DNA of 41,213 nucleotides from Limisphaerales bacterium (GTDB taxonomy: Bacteria > Verrucomicrobiota > Verrucomicrobiia > Limisphaerales > UBA11358). A program made the translations under genes and the position numbers. The notes under the pieces are model-generated. The model worked only from the letters and a program-made list of their open reading frames with translations, did not search any database and was not told the origin of the DNA. Numbering within the stretch: position 1 is the first letter of the stretch; the number at the start of each line of letters is the position of its first letter. Positions 16,824-26,129 of the stretch are shown one piece after another. The stretch spans positions 1-41,213 of the forward strand of contig JANYFN010000128.1 in NCBI GenBank assembly GCA_025362675.1, read 5' to 3'.

Positions 16824-17948
16824 ATGAAATCAAAAATTTTAATCGGGCTGCTGGTGGTTCTCGTGCTGGGTGGCGGGCTGGCAGCGGTAAAAACGATGCA
16901 GATCAAAGCCATGATCGCTGCGGGGGCAAACTTCACGCCTCCGCCGGAGACGATTGCCTCCGCCGTGGTGGCCGAGGATTCGTGGCCGGACGTGCTGCCG
17001 TCCGTGGGCACGGTGACCGCTGAGCACGGCATCAATCTGATGGTGGAGATCGCCGGGCCGGTGCGGGAACGGTTATTTGAATCGGGCGCGGAAGTGGCGG
17101 CCGGCGACCTGATCGTGAAGCTTGATACGTCCTCGGAAGACGCCCAACTGCGCGCGGCGGAAGCGCAAGCGGCCTTGGCCAAAGTCACGGCTGATCGGTT
17201 GCGCCTATTGCGCGCGGACAAGACCATTGCGCAATCTGATTTGGATCAGGCGGAGGCGACGTTGCTCCAGACCACGGCCAGCGTGGAGAACCTCCGGGCC
17301 GTGATCGCCAAAAAAAATATCCGGGCACCGTTCGCAGGGCGGCTCGGCATCTGGCAGGCGAACCTGGGCCAATTTCTGGAGGCCGGAAAACCGCTGGTAT
17401 CATTGACGGCGCTCTCGCCGCTGTTCGTGGATTTTTCATTGCCGCAGCAGGAACTGTCCCGACTGGCGACGGCGCAGACCGTGCGCGTGACTTCGGATGC
17501 GTATCCGGACAAACATTTTGAGGGCGAGATTCAAGCGATCAATCCCGATTTAAATGCCGCGACGCGCAGCGTGGGCATCCGCGCAAAATTTGCGAATGCG
17601 GATAAATTATTGCGTCCCGGCATGTTCGTGCGCGTGGAGGTCATCATGCCGGAGGCGAAAAAAGTTTTATCCATTCCGGCGACGGCCATCTTGAGCGCGC
17701 CGTCGGGTGATTCGGTGTTTGTCATCACGCAGCCGCCAGAAAAGGGCGGAACCAATCTCGTGGTGCAACAGAAATTCATCCGCACCGGCGCGGCGCACGG
17801 CGATTTTATTGCGGTGGAGACCGGTTTAAAATTGGGCGACCACGTCGTGACGGCGGGCATTTTCAAACTCCGCAATGGCATGACAGTGTTGGAGAATAAT
17901 GATGTCGCGCCCAAGCCATCGCTCACCCCGACGCCGCCGAATTCCTGA
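16824..17948 (+). CDS. RND efflux periplasmic adaptor (HlyD/AcrA family)
   Basis: A 374-residue membrane fusion protein that links an RND pump to an outer-membrane channel. It has an N-terminal uncleaved anchor helix at about 4-22, with no lipobox Cys. The lipoyl/barrel-sandwich part contains EIAGPVRERLFESGAEV and later IRAPFAGRLGIWQANLGQFL; between them is a short alpha-helical hairpin rich in Ala, Glu and Gln. A beta-barrel and membrane-proximal domain with LLRPGMFVRVEV follows. The start is supported by an AAAGGA Shine-Dalgarno site 6 bases upstream, one of the few clear ones in this window. A promoter and an operator-like palindrome lie just upstream. The pump is the next gene, after a repeat element. 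Confidence 0.92.
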   Translation: MKSKILIGLLVVLVLGGGLAAVKTMQIKAMIAAGANFTPPPETIASAVVAEDSWPDVLPSVGTVTAEHGINLMVEIAGPVRERLFESGAEVAAGDLIVKLDTSSEDAQLRAAEAQAALAKVTADRLRLLRADKTIAQSDLDQAEATLLQTTASVENLRAVIAKKNIRAPFAGRLGIWQANLGQFLEAGKPLVSLTALSPLFVDFSLPQQELSRLATAQTVRVTSDAYPDKHFEGEIQAINPDLNAATRSVGIRAKFANADKLLRPGMFVRVEVIMPEAKKVLSIPATAILSAPSGDSVFVITQPPEKGGTNLVVQQKFIRTGAAHGDFIAVETGLKLGDHVVTAGIFKLRNGMTVLENNDVAPKPSLTPTPPNS

Positions 17949-17989
17949 TAATTTTTCCCATGAACCCAGAATCGGCCAAGGCATTTTTC

Positions 17990-18132
17990 GGTGGCGGTTT
18001 TCGCGCTGCGAAAACCCCGTCGCCGAGCGCAGCGTCAGGCGACGGCTCCGAACGGGCGAGTCGTGAACTTTACGCCGCTCGTTCCGCCCGCTGCTGCGCG
18101 GGCAGAGTTCTCGCAGCGCGACAACTGCCACC
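17990..18132. repeat. REPIN/MITE-like element, copy B, inside the efflux operon
   Basis: About 143 bases long, with 21-base terminal inverted repeats that differ at 2 positions. The left hairpin has perfect 9-base arms at 17996-18004 and 18008-18016; the right hairpin at 18106-18126 has one mismatch. Internal complementary arms CCGTCGCC and GGCGACGG add a third stem. It shares its ends and a GCTGCTGCGCGGGC stretch with copy A. It separates the adaptor and permease genes and ends 18 bases before the permease ATG, so it is carried in their common transcript. An open frame at 17960-18154 runs through it and is not a gene. Confidence 0.78.
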
Positions 18133-18150
18133 ACTAATTTTTTCCATCCG

Positions 18151-21100
18151 ATGAAATCTTCCTTCACCGACATTTTCATACGCCGCCCGGTGCTGGCGGT
18201 GGTCGTGAACCTGATCATTTTGATCGCGGGTTTGCAGGCCATCCGCTCGCTGAATATCCGCCAATACCCGCGCAACGAAAACGCCATCGTTACCGTGACC
18301 ACGGCTTATGTCGGCGCGAGCGCGGAGCTGGTGCGCGGCTTTGTGACCCAGCCGCTCGAACGCGCGATCGCAGCGGCGGACGGGATTGAATACATCGAAT
18401 CCGCCAGCAAACTCGGCCTCTCCACGATCACCGTGCGGCTGAAATTAAATTACGATGGCAAGCGCGCGGCGAGCGAGATCAGCACCAAGATCAATCAAGT
18501 GCGCAACGACCTGCCGCCGGAAGCGGAAGTTCCCGCGATCAATGTGGAGACGGCCGACTCGCAATTTGCCGCCGCGTATCTGAGCTTTTCCTCGGACATT
18601 TTGCAGGCTAACCAGATCACGGATTATCTCACGCGCATCGTGCAACCGCGTCTTGCCGCGCTGGAAGGGGTGCAGCGCGCAGACATTCTCGGCGGCCGCA
18701 CTTTTGCGATGCGTATCTGGCTCAAGCCGGACCGGCTCGCAGCTTACAACATCAGCCCCAATGAAATCCGCATGAAGTTGGCGGCTAATAATTTTCTCGC
18801 CGCCGTGGGTCACACCAAAGGCTCGCTGGTGCAGGTGAATCTCACGGCGAACACCGATCTGCGTTCGGTGGATGAATTCAAAAATCTTGTAGTGCGACAG
18901 AACGGCGATCAACTCGTGCGGCTAAGCGAAGTCGCCGATGTTTCGCTCGGGGCGGAAGATTACGACAGCGAAGTGCGGTTCAGCGGAGAACGTTCCGTGT
19001 TCATGGGCGTGTGGGTTTTGCCGAACGCCAATTCGCTCGATGTCATCAAGCGTGTCCGCACCGAAATGGAATCCATCCAAAAAAGTTTGCCCGCCGGACT
19101 CAGCGCCCGCGTAGCTTACGACGCGACTAAATATATTGAGGACGCGATCCACGAAGTTTTGGGAACACTCACGGAAACGCTTTTGATTGTGAGCGTCGTG
19201 ATTTTTCTATTCCTCGGTTCGCTGCGCTCGGTGCTGATTCCGTTGGCGGCGATTCCCATGTCGCTCATCGGCGGCGTGTTCCTGATGCAATCCCTGGGCT
19301 TCTCGCTGAATTTGCTCACGCTCCTCGCGATCGTGCTGTCCGTCGGCCTCGTGGTGGACGATGCGATTGTGATGGTGGAAAACGTGGAACGCCATGTGCG
19401 CGAAGGGAAATCACCGTTTGACGCGGCTATTCTTGGCGCCCGCGAACTCGTCGGCCCCGTCATCGCCATGACGATCACATTGGCGACGGTGTATATGCCG
19501 ATCGCCTTTCAAGGCGGTCTGACTGGCTCGTTGTTCCGCGAATTTGCGCTGACGCTTGCCGGGGCGGTGTTCATTTCCGGCATTGTGGCATTGACGTTGT
19601 CGCCGGTGATGGCCTCGCGGCTGTTGAGCCACGATCGCGAAGATCGCGGGTTGCCCGGCCACATCAACCGCCAGTTTGATCGGTTGAAAAAATTCTACGG
19701 GCGAATTATTGATACCACACTGGCTGCACGTCCGGCGGTTTACCTTGTGTGGATCGGATTGAGTCTATTGATGGTTCCGATGTTCATGATGGCTTGGCGC
19801 GGAAAAGAACTCGCGCCGACGGAAGATCAAGGCGTGGTGTTCGGCATCGTCGAAGGCCCGCCGAATGCGACGATTGAACAGACCTCATTTTATACCGAGG
19901 CCGTGAACAAATCGTTCGAGAAGGTTCCGGAAACGGCGCACACGTTTCAACTCACGTTTCCCGACAGCGGTTTCAGCGGCATGATTTTGAAACCGTGGGG
20001 CGAACGCAAGCGCACCGTGTTCCAGATCCAGCCGGAAATTCAGCAGATGGTCAACGACGTGCCCGGCATTCATTTGCTCATGATCACGCCGCCCGCATTA
20101 CCCGGCGGCGGTCAGTTCCCCGTCGAGTTCGTCATCTGCGCCACGGCCAACCCCGAAGAAATTTTACCCTTCGCACAACAGCTCGCTGAAAAATGTGCGA
20201 CGAACGGGATGTTCGCCTTCCCGCCCATCGTGGACACGAAGGTGGATCAGCCCGAAGTGGAACTGGTGATTGACCGCGACAAAGTGGCGGCGCTCGGTCT
20301 CGATTTGCAGACCGTCGGCTCCGATCTCGCCGCGCTCGTCGGCGGAAATTATGTGAACCGTTTCAACCTTGCCGGCCGCAGCTACAAGGTCGTGCCGCAA
20401 ATGCGCCGCAGTGCCCGCCTCAATTCCGACCAGTTGGCAACCGCGTATGTGCGTGGGCCCAACAGCCAATTGATCCCGGTCAACACCTTCGCCCACTTCG
20501 AGAAAAAAACCACGCCGCGCTCGCTGAACCGGTTTCAGCAGTTGAACTCCGTGAAGCTCAGCGGCGTGGCGATTGTGCCGCTCGGAACCGCGCTGAAATT
20601 TCTCGAAGACGAGAGCAATAAAATGCAAATGCTCGGCGGCGCTTATCGCCTTGATTACACGGGCGAATCGCGCCAGTTGAAAACCGAGGGAAATAAATTT
20701 TTGCCCGCGCTGATTTTATCGCTCGTGCTGATTTTCCTCGTGCTGGCCGCGCAGTTCAACAGCTTCCGCGATCCGTGGATCATCATCTTGGGCTGCGTGC
20801 CGCTCGCGATGTTTGGCGCGCTGATATTCTGTTTCCTGAAAATGCCGAACCCCAATATCCCGTTCTGGACGAACGGGTGGACGACAACGTTGAACATTTA
20901 TTCGCAGGTCGGTCTCGTCACGCTCGTCGGCCTCGTGACAAAAAACGGAATTCTCATTGTGCAATTCGCCAACGAACTGCAACGCGCCGGCCGCCCGAAA
21001 ATTGCCGCCATTCGCGAAGCATCGCTGCTGCGATTACGCCCCGTTTTGATGACCAGCGTGGCCACGGTCGCGGGCCATTTTCCGCTGACGATGGTGACGG

Positions 21101-21267
21101 GCGCCGGTGCTGCCGCACGTAATTCCATCGGCCTCATCGTCGTTTCCGGCATGGCGCTCGGCACGCTGTTCACACTGCTGGTGATTCCGGCAATTTATGC
21201 CTTGCTCGCGAAGGATCACACGCACGAAAGCGTTGGAAACATTAGTGAAAACCCAATTGAGGTATGA
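18151..21267 (+). CDS. RND multidrug efflux permease (HAE-1 family)
   Basis: A 1038-residue proton-driven inner-membrane pump of the AcrB/MexB type, which exports drugs or other amphiphiles via the periplasm. The length is normal. The proton-relay residues are present: the adjacent Asp pair at 403-404 in LVVDDAIVMVENVERH, and Lys 931 in LVTKNGILIVQFANE. The N-terminus IFIRRPVLAVVVNL is typical. It follows its adaptor after a REPIN-like element, and its stop overlaps the start of an EmrA-like gene in ATGA. No outer-membrane TolC partner is encoded nearby, so a channel must be supplied from elsewhere. The substrate is not predictable. Confidence 0.95.
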   Translation: MKSSFTDIFIRRPVLAVVVNLIILIAGLQAIRSLNIRQYPRNENAIVTVTTAYVGASAELVRGFVTQPLERAIAAADGIEYIESASKLGLSTITVRLKLNYDGKRAASEISTKINQVRNDLPPEAEVPAINVETADSQFAAAYLSFSSDILQANQITDYLTRIVQPRLAALEGVQRADILGGRTFAMRIWLKPDRLAAYNISPNEIRMKLAANNFLAAVGHTKGSLVQVNLTANTDLRSVDEFKNLVVRQNGDQLVRLSEVADVSLGAEDYDSEVRFSGERSVFMGVWVLPNANSLDVIKRVRTEMESIQKSLPAGLSARVAYDATKYIEDAIHEVLGTLTETLLIVSVVIFLFLGSLRSVLIPLAAIPMSLIGGVFLMQSLGFSLNLLTLLAIVLSVGLVVDDAIVMVENVERHVREGKSPFDAAILGARELVGPVIAMTITLATVYMPIAFQGGLTGSLFREFALTLAGAVFISGIVALTLSPVMASRLLSHDREDRGLPGHINRQFDRLKKFYGRIIDTTLAARPAVYLVWIGLSLLMVPMFMMAWRGKELAPTEDQGVVFGIVEGPPNATIEQTSFYTEAVNKSFEKVPETAHTFQLTFPDSGFSGMILKPWGERKRTVFQIQPEIQQMVNDVPGIHLLMITPPALPGGGQFPVEFVICATANPEEILPFAQQLAEKCATNGMFAFPPIVDTKVDQPEVELVIDRDKVAALGLDLQTVGSDLAALVGGNYVNRFNLAGRSYKVVPQMRRSARLNSDQLATAYVRGPNSQLIPVNTFAHFEKKTTPRSLNRFQQLNSVKLSGVAIVPLGTALKFLEDESNKMQMLGGAYRLDYTGESRQLKTEGNKFLPALILSLVLIFLVLAAQFNSFRDPWIIILGCVPLAMFGALIFCFLKMPNPNIPFWTNGWTTTLNIYSQVGLVTLVGLVTKNGILIVQFANELQRAGRPKIAAIREASLLRLRPVLMTSVATVAGHFPLTMVTGAGAAARNSIGLIVVSGMALGTLFTLLVIPAIYALLAKDHTHESVGNISENPIEV

Positions 21268-22478
21268 GTGAAAATCCAGGCTCGACAGCCCCGGTGAACC
21301 ACGGTGGCAGTCCGCCATCCAAGTTCAATTCGGCGGTGTTTCTCTGGCTAGCCGCCCTCGCACTGGCAGTGCTGTTTTATTTCAGCATCGCCTATTTGCT
21401 CGTGGTGCTGACGCATGAATCCACCGACGACGCCTTCATCGCCGCGCACATTGTTTCCGTTGCGCCGCGAATTTCCGGGCAAGTGGCCACCGTGCCCGTC
21501 CGCGATAACCAAGTAGTTCATTCCAACGATTTACTCGTGGAACTGGATCCCGCGGATTACGCGGTGACAGTCGCGCAAAAAGAATCCGCGGCCGTGTCGC
21601 AGGAGGCAAATTTTCGCACCGTCATCGCGGCGTATGAATTGATGCGCGCCAAAGTCGCCACCGCTGAATCTGGGGCGCGCAAGTCCGGTTTAGATGCGGA
21701 TTCCGCTGCCACCACCGCCAATCGCGCGCAACAGGATTTCAATCGCGCGCGTGATTTGGTGAAAGACAAAACCATTTCGCAGCAGGAATTTGATGCCGCG
21801 CAGGCCGCGAACGACAAGGCGCAGGCGGATTTGAAATCCGCACGCGAAAATGTGGCGGGCCAAAATTCCAAGGTGGACGAGGCGCAGAAACAACTTGCCG
21901 CCGTCGTCGCGGAAAAAGACATGGCGCTATCGCAATACAATGAATCAAAAACGAATGTTGCCGCCGCGAAATTAAATCTCTCCTACACTAAATTGTTCGC
22001 GCCGTGCGATGGCCGCGTCACGCGTAAAGCGGTCGAAGGCGGCGATTATGTCCAGACCGGCCAGCAACTCATGTCCATCGTGCCGCCGGAAGTTTGGGTC
22101 GTGGCCAATTTCAAAGAATCACAGCTCGCCAAGATGCAGACAAACCAGCCGGTGATCGTGGACATTGACGCGCTCGGCGGAAAAAGTTTTCGCGCGCACG
22201 TGGATAGCCTTCAAGCTGGCAGCGGCGCGCAATTCAGTTTGTTGCCGCCGGAAAACGCGGTGGGCAATTTTGTGAAAGTCGTCCAGCGCGTGCCGGTGAA
22301 AATTGTTTTCGACGAACCGCTGCCCACCGACCGCGTGCTCGGCCCCGGACTATCCGTGACGCCAACCGTGGAAGTCGGCACAATCAATTTCCCTGCGTGG
22401 CTGATCGCCTTGAGTTCGATTATTCTGGCCGTCGTCAGCGTGTTCGCCTTTCGTTTTTTCCTGAAACGGAAAAAATAA
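21264..22478 (+). CDS. EmrA-like HlyD family adaptor with an extra C-terminal helix
   Basis: A 404-residue adaptor for an MFS pump. After a proline-containing N-terminus comes a membrane helix at about 29-52, then the family start ESTDDAFIAAHIVSVAPRIS. A long alpha-helical hairpin rich in Ala, Gln and Lys runs from about 95 to 235, followed by SYTKLFAPCDGRVTRKAVEGGDYV and a beta-barrel. Unlike EmrA of E. coli, the protein ends in a second hydrophobic helix, LIALSSIILAVVSVFAFRFF, and basic residues. It overlaps the RND gene by 4 bases and is followed after 4 bases by the MFS pump, its probable partner. Confidence 0.9.
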   Translation: MSENPGSTAPVNHGGSPPSKFNSAVFLWLAALALAVLFYFSIAYLLVVLTHESTDDAFIAAHIVSVAPRISGQVATVPVRDNQVVHSNDLLVELDPADYAVTVAQKESAAVSQEANFRTVIAAYELMRAKVATAESGARKSGLDADSAATTANRAQQDFNRARDLVKDKTISQQEFDAAQAANDKAQADLKSARENVAGQNSKVDEAQKQLAAVVAEKDMALSQYNESKTNVAAAKLNLSYTKLFAPCDGRVTRKAVEGGDYVQTGQQLMSIVPPEVWVVANFKESQLAKMQTNQPVIVDIDALGGKSFRAHVDSLQAGSGAQFSLLPPENAVGNFVKVVQRVPVKIVFDEPLPTDRVLGPGLSVTPTVEVGTINFPAWLIALSSIILAVVSVFAFRFFLKRKK

Positions 22479-22482
22479 TTCC

Positions 22483-24054
22483 ATGTCCGACCTTCCGAAA
22501 CAGGAATGGCATCCGCGCCATAATCCATGGCTCATCACGCTCACAGTGATGATGGCGGTGTTTATGGAAGTGCTGGACACCTCCATCGCCAACATCGCCC
22601 TGCCACACATCGCCGGTGGTTTGTCAGCGACGCCCGAGGAAGCGACCTGGGTGCTGACCAGCTATCTCGTCTCGAACGCCATCATTTTGCCGATGACCGG
22701 TTGGCTGGGAAATTATTTCGGACGCAAGCGGGTTTTGCTTTCTTGTATCATCATGTTCACGTTCGCATCGGCGTTGTGCGGACTGGCGTGGGATTTGCCG
22801 ACGCTCGTGATCGCACGGATTTTACAGGGCTTCGGCGGCGGCGCGATGGTGCCGATCGCGCAGTCCATCATGCTCGAAAGTTTCCCGCCACAAAAACGCG
22901 GCGCGGCCATGGCGGTGTTTGCGCAAGGCGTGGTGGTCGCACCGATTCTCGGCCCGACGCTCGGCGGCTGGATCACAGACAGCTATTCCTGGCGCTGGAT
23001 TTTTTACATCAACGTGCCGGTGGGAATTTTTGCGGTGCTCATGGCGAAATGGGTCGTGGAAGATCCGCCGTATATCAAACGCAACGTCGCGGCGACCATT
23101 GACTACATCGGCTTCGGCCTGCTCGCCGTGTGGCTGGCGACGATGCAGATCGTTTTGGACAAAGGCCAGGAAGCCGATTGGTTTGGCGCGGAATGGGTGC
23201 GCTGGTTCACGCTGATTTCCATCGTCGCATTTTTCGTTTTCATCTGGTGGGAATTTCAAACCGATCATCCGCTCGTGGACTTGCGCGTTTTCAAAAACCG
23301 GAACTTCACGGTCGGCTTGATTTTAATGACGTCGCTCGCGGCGATTCTTTACGGCACGACCGCGCAACTCCCGCTGTTCCTGCAAACGCTCATGGGCTAT
23401 CCCGCGTTGCAAGCGGGCTATGCGATGAGCCCGCGCGGCGTCGCGGCGTTCTTCACCACTTTTCTGGTCGGCCGCATCGTGGGAAAAATCCGTATGCGCT
23501 GGCTGCTTATCATCGGTTTTACGACGCTGGCGTATTCCTCGTTTTTGCTCGCCAACATCAATCTGCAAGTGAGCCAGATGACCGTGATCTGGCCGAGCAT
23601 CATCAACGGCATCGCCATCAGTTTTATTTTTGTGCCGCTGACCACAGCGACGATGAGTCAGCTCGGCCAAGCGCAAATCGGCAATGCCAGCGGCCTCTAC
23701 AACCTCATGCGCAATCTCGGCGGCAGCATCGGCATCGCCTTTGTGACCACGATGCTCGCGCGCGGCGCACAGGCGCATCAGGCCCTCATGGTCGGGCATC
23801 TTACGCCCACCGATCCAGCGTTCACGCAGCGCATGGCCGCAGCAAAAAATGTATTATCGCAGCACACTGATCCCGTGACCGCGACCCAACAAGCCTACGC
23901 CGCGGTGTATTCCTTGCTCGATCAGCAGGCGCATCTCTGGGCGTTCGTGGATAATTTCTTTTTGTTCGGCCTGCTTGCGCTCGCCGGTATTCCGCTGGTT
24001 TTCCTCTTCAAACGACCGCAATACATGAAAAAGCCGGTAGCGGGTGCACATTAA
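22483..24054 (+). CDS. DHA2 family MFS drug transporter (EmrB/QacA-like)
   Basis: A 523-residue proton antiporter with about 14 membrane helices. The first helix has MEVLDTSIANIALPHIAGGLSAT-like residues at about 26-48, with the LDTSIANIALP motif typical of DHA2 exporters. The loop GNYFGRKRVLL is motif A, and GPTLGGWI in helix 5 is motif C, the antiporter motif. It lies 4 bases after the EmrA-like gene and is the last pump gene of the operon. With that adaptor and an unidentified outer-membrane channel it would form a tripartite exporter. No terminator is visible after the stop. Confidence 0.93.
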   Translation: MSDLPKQEWHPRHNPWLITLTVMMAVFMEVLDTSIANIALPHIAGGLSATPEEATWVLTSYLVSNAIILPMTGWLGNYFGRKRVLLSCIIMFTFASALCGLAWDLPTLVIARILQGFGGGAMVPIAQSIMLESFPPQKRGAAMAVFAQGVVVAPILGPTLGGWITDSYSWRWIFYINVPVGIFAVLMAKWVVEDPPYIKRNVAATIDYIGFGLLAVWLATMQIVLDKGQEADWFGAEWVRWFTLISIVAFFVFIWWEFQTDHPLVDLRVFKNRNFTVGLILMTSLAAILYGTTAQLPLFLQTLMGYPALQAGYAMSPRGVAAFFTTFLVGRIVGKIRMRWLLIIGFTTLAYSSFLLANINLQVSQMTVIWPSIINGIAISFIFVPLTTATMSQLGQAQIGNASGLYNLMRNLGGSIGIAFVTTMLARGAQAHQALMVGHLTPTDPAFTQRMAAAKNVLSQHTDPVTATQQAYAAVYSLLDQQAHLWAFVDNFFLFGLLALAGIPLVFLFKRPQYMKKPVAGAH

Positions 24055-24107
24055 GCTGTTAGTTATTTTGAAACAAATCCGGGGTTAGCGCGTCTAAACC
24101 TTTGAAT

Positions 24108-24467
24108 ATGAAAAAAACAACTTTGGTGAAAACGATATTAATCGCTGCCAGTCTGCCACTGATAGCTGGTTGCGTGGAGCGGCGGGTGGTCTATCGCGAC
24201 CGGCCGGTTTATGCGCAACCACAACCCGCGCCGATAATCGTGGAGCAATATCCGGCGCCGCCACCGCCGCCGACAGAATATGTCACCGTCGCGCCCGGAC
24301 CACCGGATGCTTGGCTGTGGATTCCCGGCACTTGGGAATGGCGCGGTCGCTGGGTTTGGAGTGGTGGCCACTGGGCCGCTCGTCCGCATCGTGGAGCAGT
24401 CTGGCTGGCACCGCATTGGGAGCATCGCGGTCACGGCCACATCTGGATCGGTGGCTGCTGGCGTTGA
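24108..24467 (+). CDS. YXWGXW-repeat-like lipoprotein
   Basis: A 119-residue predicted outer-membrane or periplasmic lipoprotein. From the ATG at 24108 the signal peptide ends in the lipobox LIAGC with Cys at 22. A TTG two codons upstream is a less likely start. After a proline-rich linker (QPQPAPIIVEQYPAPPPPP), the rest is a tryptophan-rich repeat: WIPGTWEWRGRWVWSGGHW, then WLAPHWEHRGHGHIWIGGCW. This pattern matches YXWGXW-type proteins of unknown function, common in Verrucomicrobiota and Proteobacteria. Its stop touches the stop of the convergent phosphomannomutase gene with no spacer. Confidence 0.82.
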   Translation: MKKTTLVKTILIAASLPLIAGCVERRVVYRDRPVYAQPQPAPIIVEQYPAPPPPPTEYVTVAPGPPDAWLWIPGTWEWRGRWVWSGGHWAARPHRGAVWLAPHWEHRGHGHIWIGGCWR

Positions 24468-25991
24468 TCAACTGCTAATTCTTGCGAGCGCGTCCGTGGT
24501 GATGACCCGGGCGCGCTCGTCTGTCTTTGCCTCGGCATAACAGCGAAATTCCGGCGCATTGCCCGACGGCCGCAGATGGATAATTTCCTCGTTCGCGAAC
24601 GTGATGCGCAAACCGTCGGTTCGATTTAAGCTTGCGACTTGGCCGCAGATTGACCTGAACATTTTTTCGAGCGCGGCCTTATCGGCAGCTTCCGAGCCAG
24701 CGTTGAACTGCGTAATAATCGCCGCGCTTTTTTCCGTGGGGAAATTTTTCAAGCGGTCGCTCGCCGTGAACCGCGCCGGCAGCGTGGCCACAAGTTCCGA
24801 AACTTTTTTACCATGCGCTTTTGCCAGTAATAAAATTCCCAGCATCACAATGACCGCATCGCGCGTCGGCAAGGCGCGCAGAAATTTCCCGTCATTTTCA
24901 ATATCCGAATTTAACAGAAACCCGCCATTCGCTTCGTAGCCCACCACGCGTTTCGCCCCGTCAATACTAGCTTGAATCATCGAAGCCACCACGAACGGCG
25001 AGCCGATGCGCGTGCGCCGGATGTCGTGAAACCAACCACATTTTTCGACCGCCGTGTTGCAGCTCACCGGCGTGCTGATGGAATCCGCCTCCAGAAATTT
25101 CGCACACAAAATTCCCGCCACGTCGCCGCGCAACCAGTTTCCATTTTCATCGCTGACCAGTGGACGGTCGCTGTCGCCATCGGCAGAAATGAGGGCGTCA
25201 TATTTTCCCGACGCCGCCCAGTCCTGCGCCAGCTTGACGTCTTCGGGCCGAATCGCTTCGGTGTCCACGGGAATGAATTTATCCGACCAGCCAAGCGCCG
25301 TGACTTCTGCGCCGAGGTGCGAAAATATTTTCACCAGCACCTCACGCCCGACGGCGGAATGTTGATACACGCCAATGCGCAAACCTTTCAAAGCGTCGTG
25401 GGCGAAAAAATTCAAATAGCGCATCGCATAATTTTCTCCGGCCTCGGGCGAGACTTCGCGCGGAGCGCCACGCTGGAGTTCACGTTTCAGCGTCTTCCCC
25501 GGCCAGCTAAAGCTTGAACTCCAGCTCCCATCGGCACCGAATAGTGCGTCGTCCCACTCGACAATCTGGCTACTCATGCCCTGTTCATCCGACTTCAAAA
25601 CTTCGCCGCCACACTTGTTGAACTTGATGCCGTTGCGGTCATCAGGAATGTGGCTGCCCGTGACCATGATCGAAGGAATTTTATTTTCAAAACCAAACAG
25701 CGCGACGGCGGGCGACGGGATTTTCCCGCAATTCACCGCGCGATAACCCATGTCCTCGGCAGCGCGACACACGGCTTCCATCACGCGGCTCGTGCTCGGA
25801 CGAAAATCGCCGCCGATCGCGACGCGCTCGCCGGCGCGCTTGATTTCGCCAATGGATTCAAGGTATTGGAGAAAACCCTGGGCGTAGGCGTAACAAACGG
25901 AATCGGTCATCGCCGTCGCCAGACCGCGCGCGCCGCTCGTGCCAAACGCCACGCCGCTGCGCACCATGAGTTCTTGGATAGAAATTTTCAT
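24468..25991 (-). CDS. Phosphomannomutase/phosphoglucomutase family protein
   Basis: A cytoplasmic phosphohexomutase of 507 residues that should convert hexose 6-phosphate and 1-phosphate, supplying precursors for nucleotide sugars. The phosphoserine loop is TGSHIPDDRNGIKF with Ser at 113; the magnesium loop DGDSDRP is at 271-277; the sugar-specificity loop GYEANGG is at 351-357, all in family order. The GYEANGG form and overall similarity favour mannose over glucose, which is an inference. It is a single gene on the minus strand, divergent from the AddB-like gene. It could feed the glycan locus of this window, though it is not linked to it in an operon. Confidence 0.9.
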   Translation of the reverse strand: MKISIQELMVRSGVAFGTSGARGLATAMTDSVCYAYAQGFLQYLESIGEIKRAGERVAIGGDFRPSTSRVMEAVCRAAEDMGYRAVNCGKIPSPAVALFGFENKIPSIMVTGSHIPDDRNGIKFNKCGGEVLKSDEQGMSSQIVEWDDALFGADGSWSSSFSWPGKTLKRELQRGAPREVSPEAGENYAMRYLNFFAHDALKGLRIGVYQHSAVGREVLVKIFSHLGAEVTALGWSDKFIPVDTEAIRPEDVKLAQDWAASGKYDALISADGDSDRPLVSDENGNWLRGDVAGILCAKFLEADSISTPVSCNTAVEKCGWFHDIRRTRIGSPFVVASMIQASIDGAKRVVGYEANGGFLLNSDIENDGKFLRALPTRDAVIVMLGILLLAKAHGKKVSELVATLPARFTASDRLKNFPTEKSAAIITQFNAGSEAADKAALEKMFRSICGQVASLNRTDGLRITFANEEIIHLRPSGNAPEFRCYAEAKTDERARVITTDALARISS

Positions 25992-26129
25992 TTAGTAAAT
26001 GAGGCGGCAATCTATCGCAACTATTGCGGCGAGGAAATAGTTTTCAAATTACCCGGGCTGAACGGACACAACTCCCGGGCGGTAAATATATTTCTTTGCG
26101 CCTCCCCGGCTTTGCGTGAAAATAAATTT

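Noticed and set aside
17960-18154. A 64-codon open frame between the RND adaptor and permease
   Set aside because: Most of it is the REPIN-like repeat; no protein features are seen.
25650-26129. N-terminal extension of the AddB-like frame
   Set aside because: It runs through the start of the mutase gene on the other strand, and AddB proteins begin just before Walker A.
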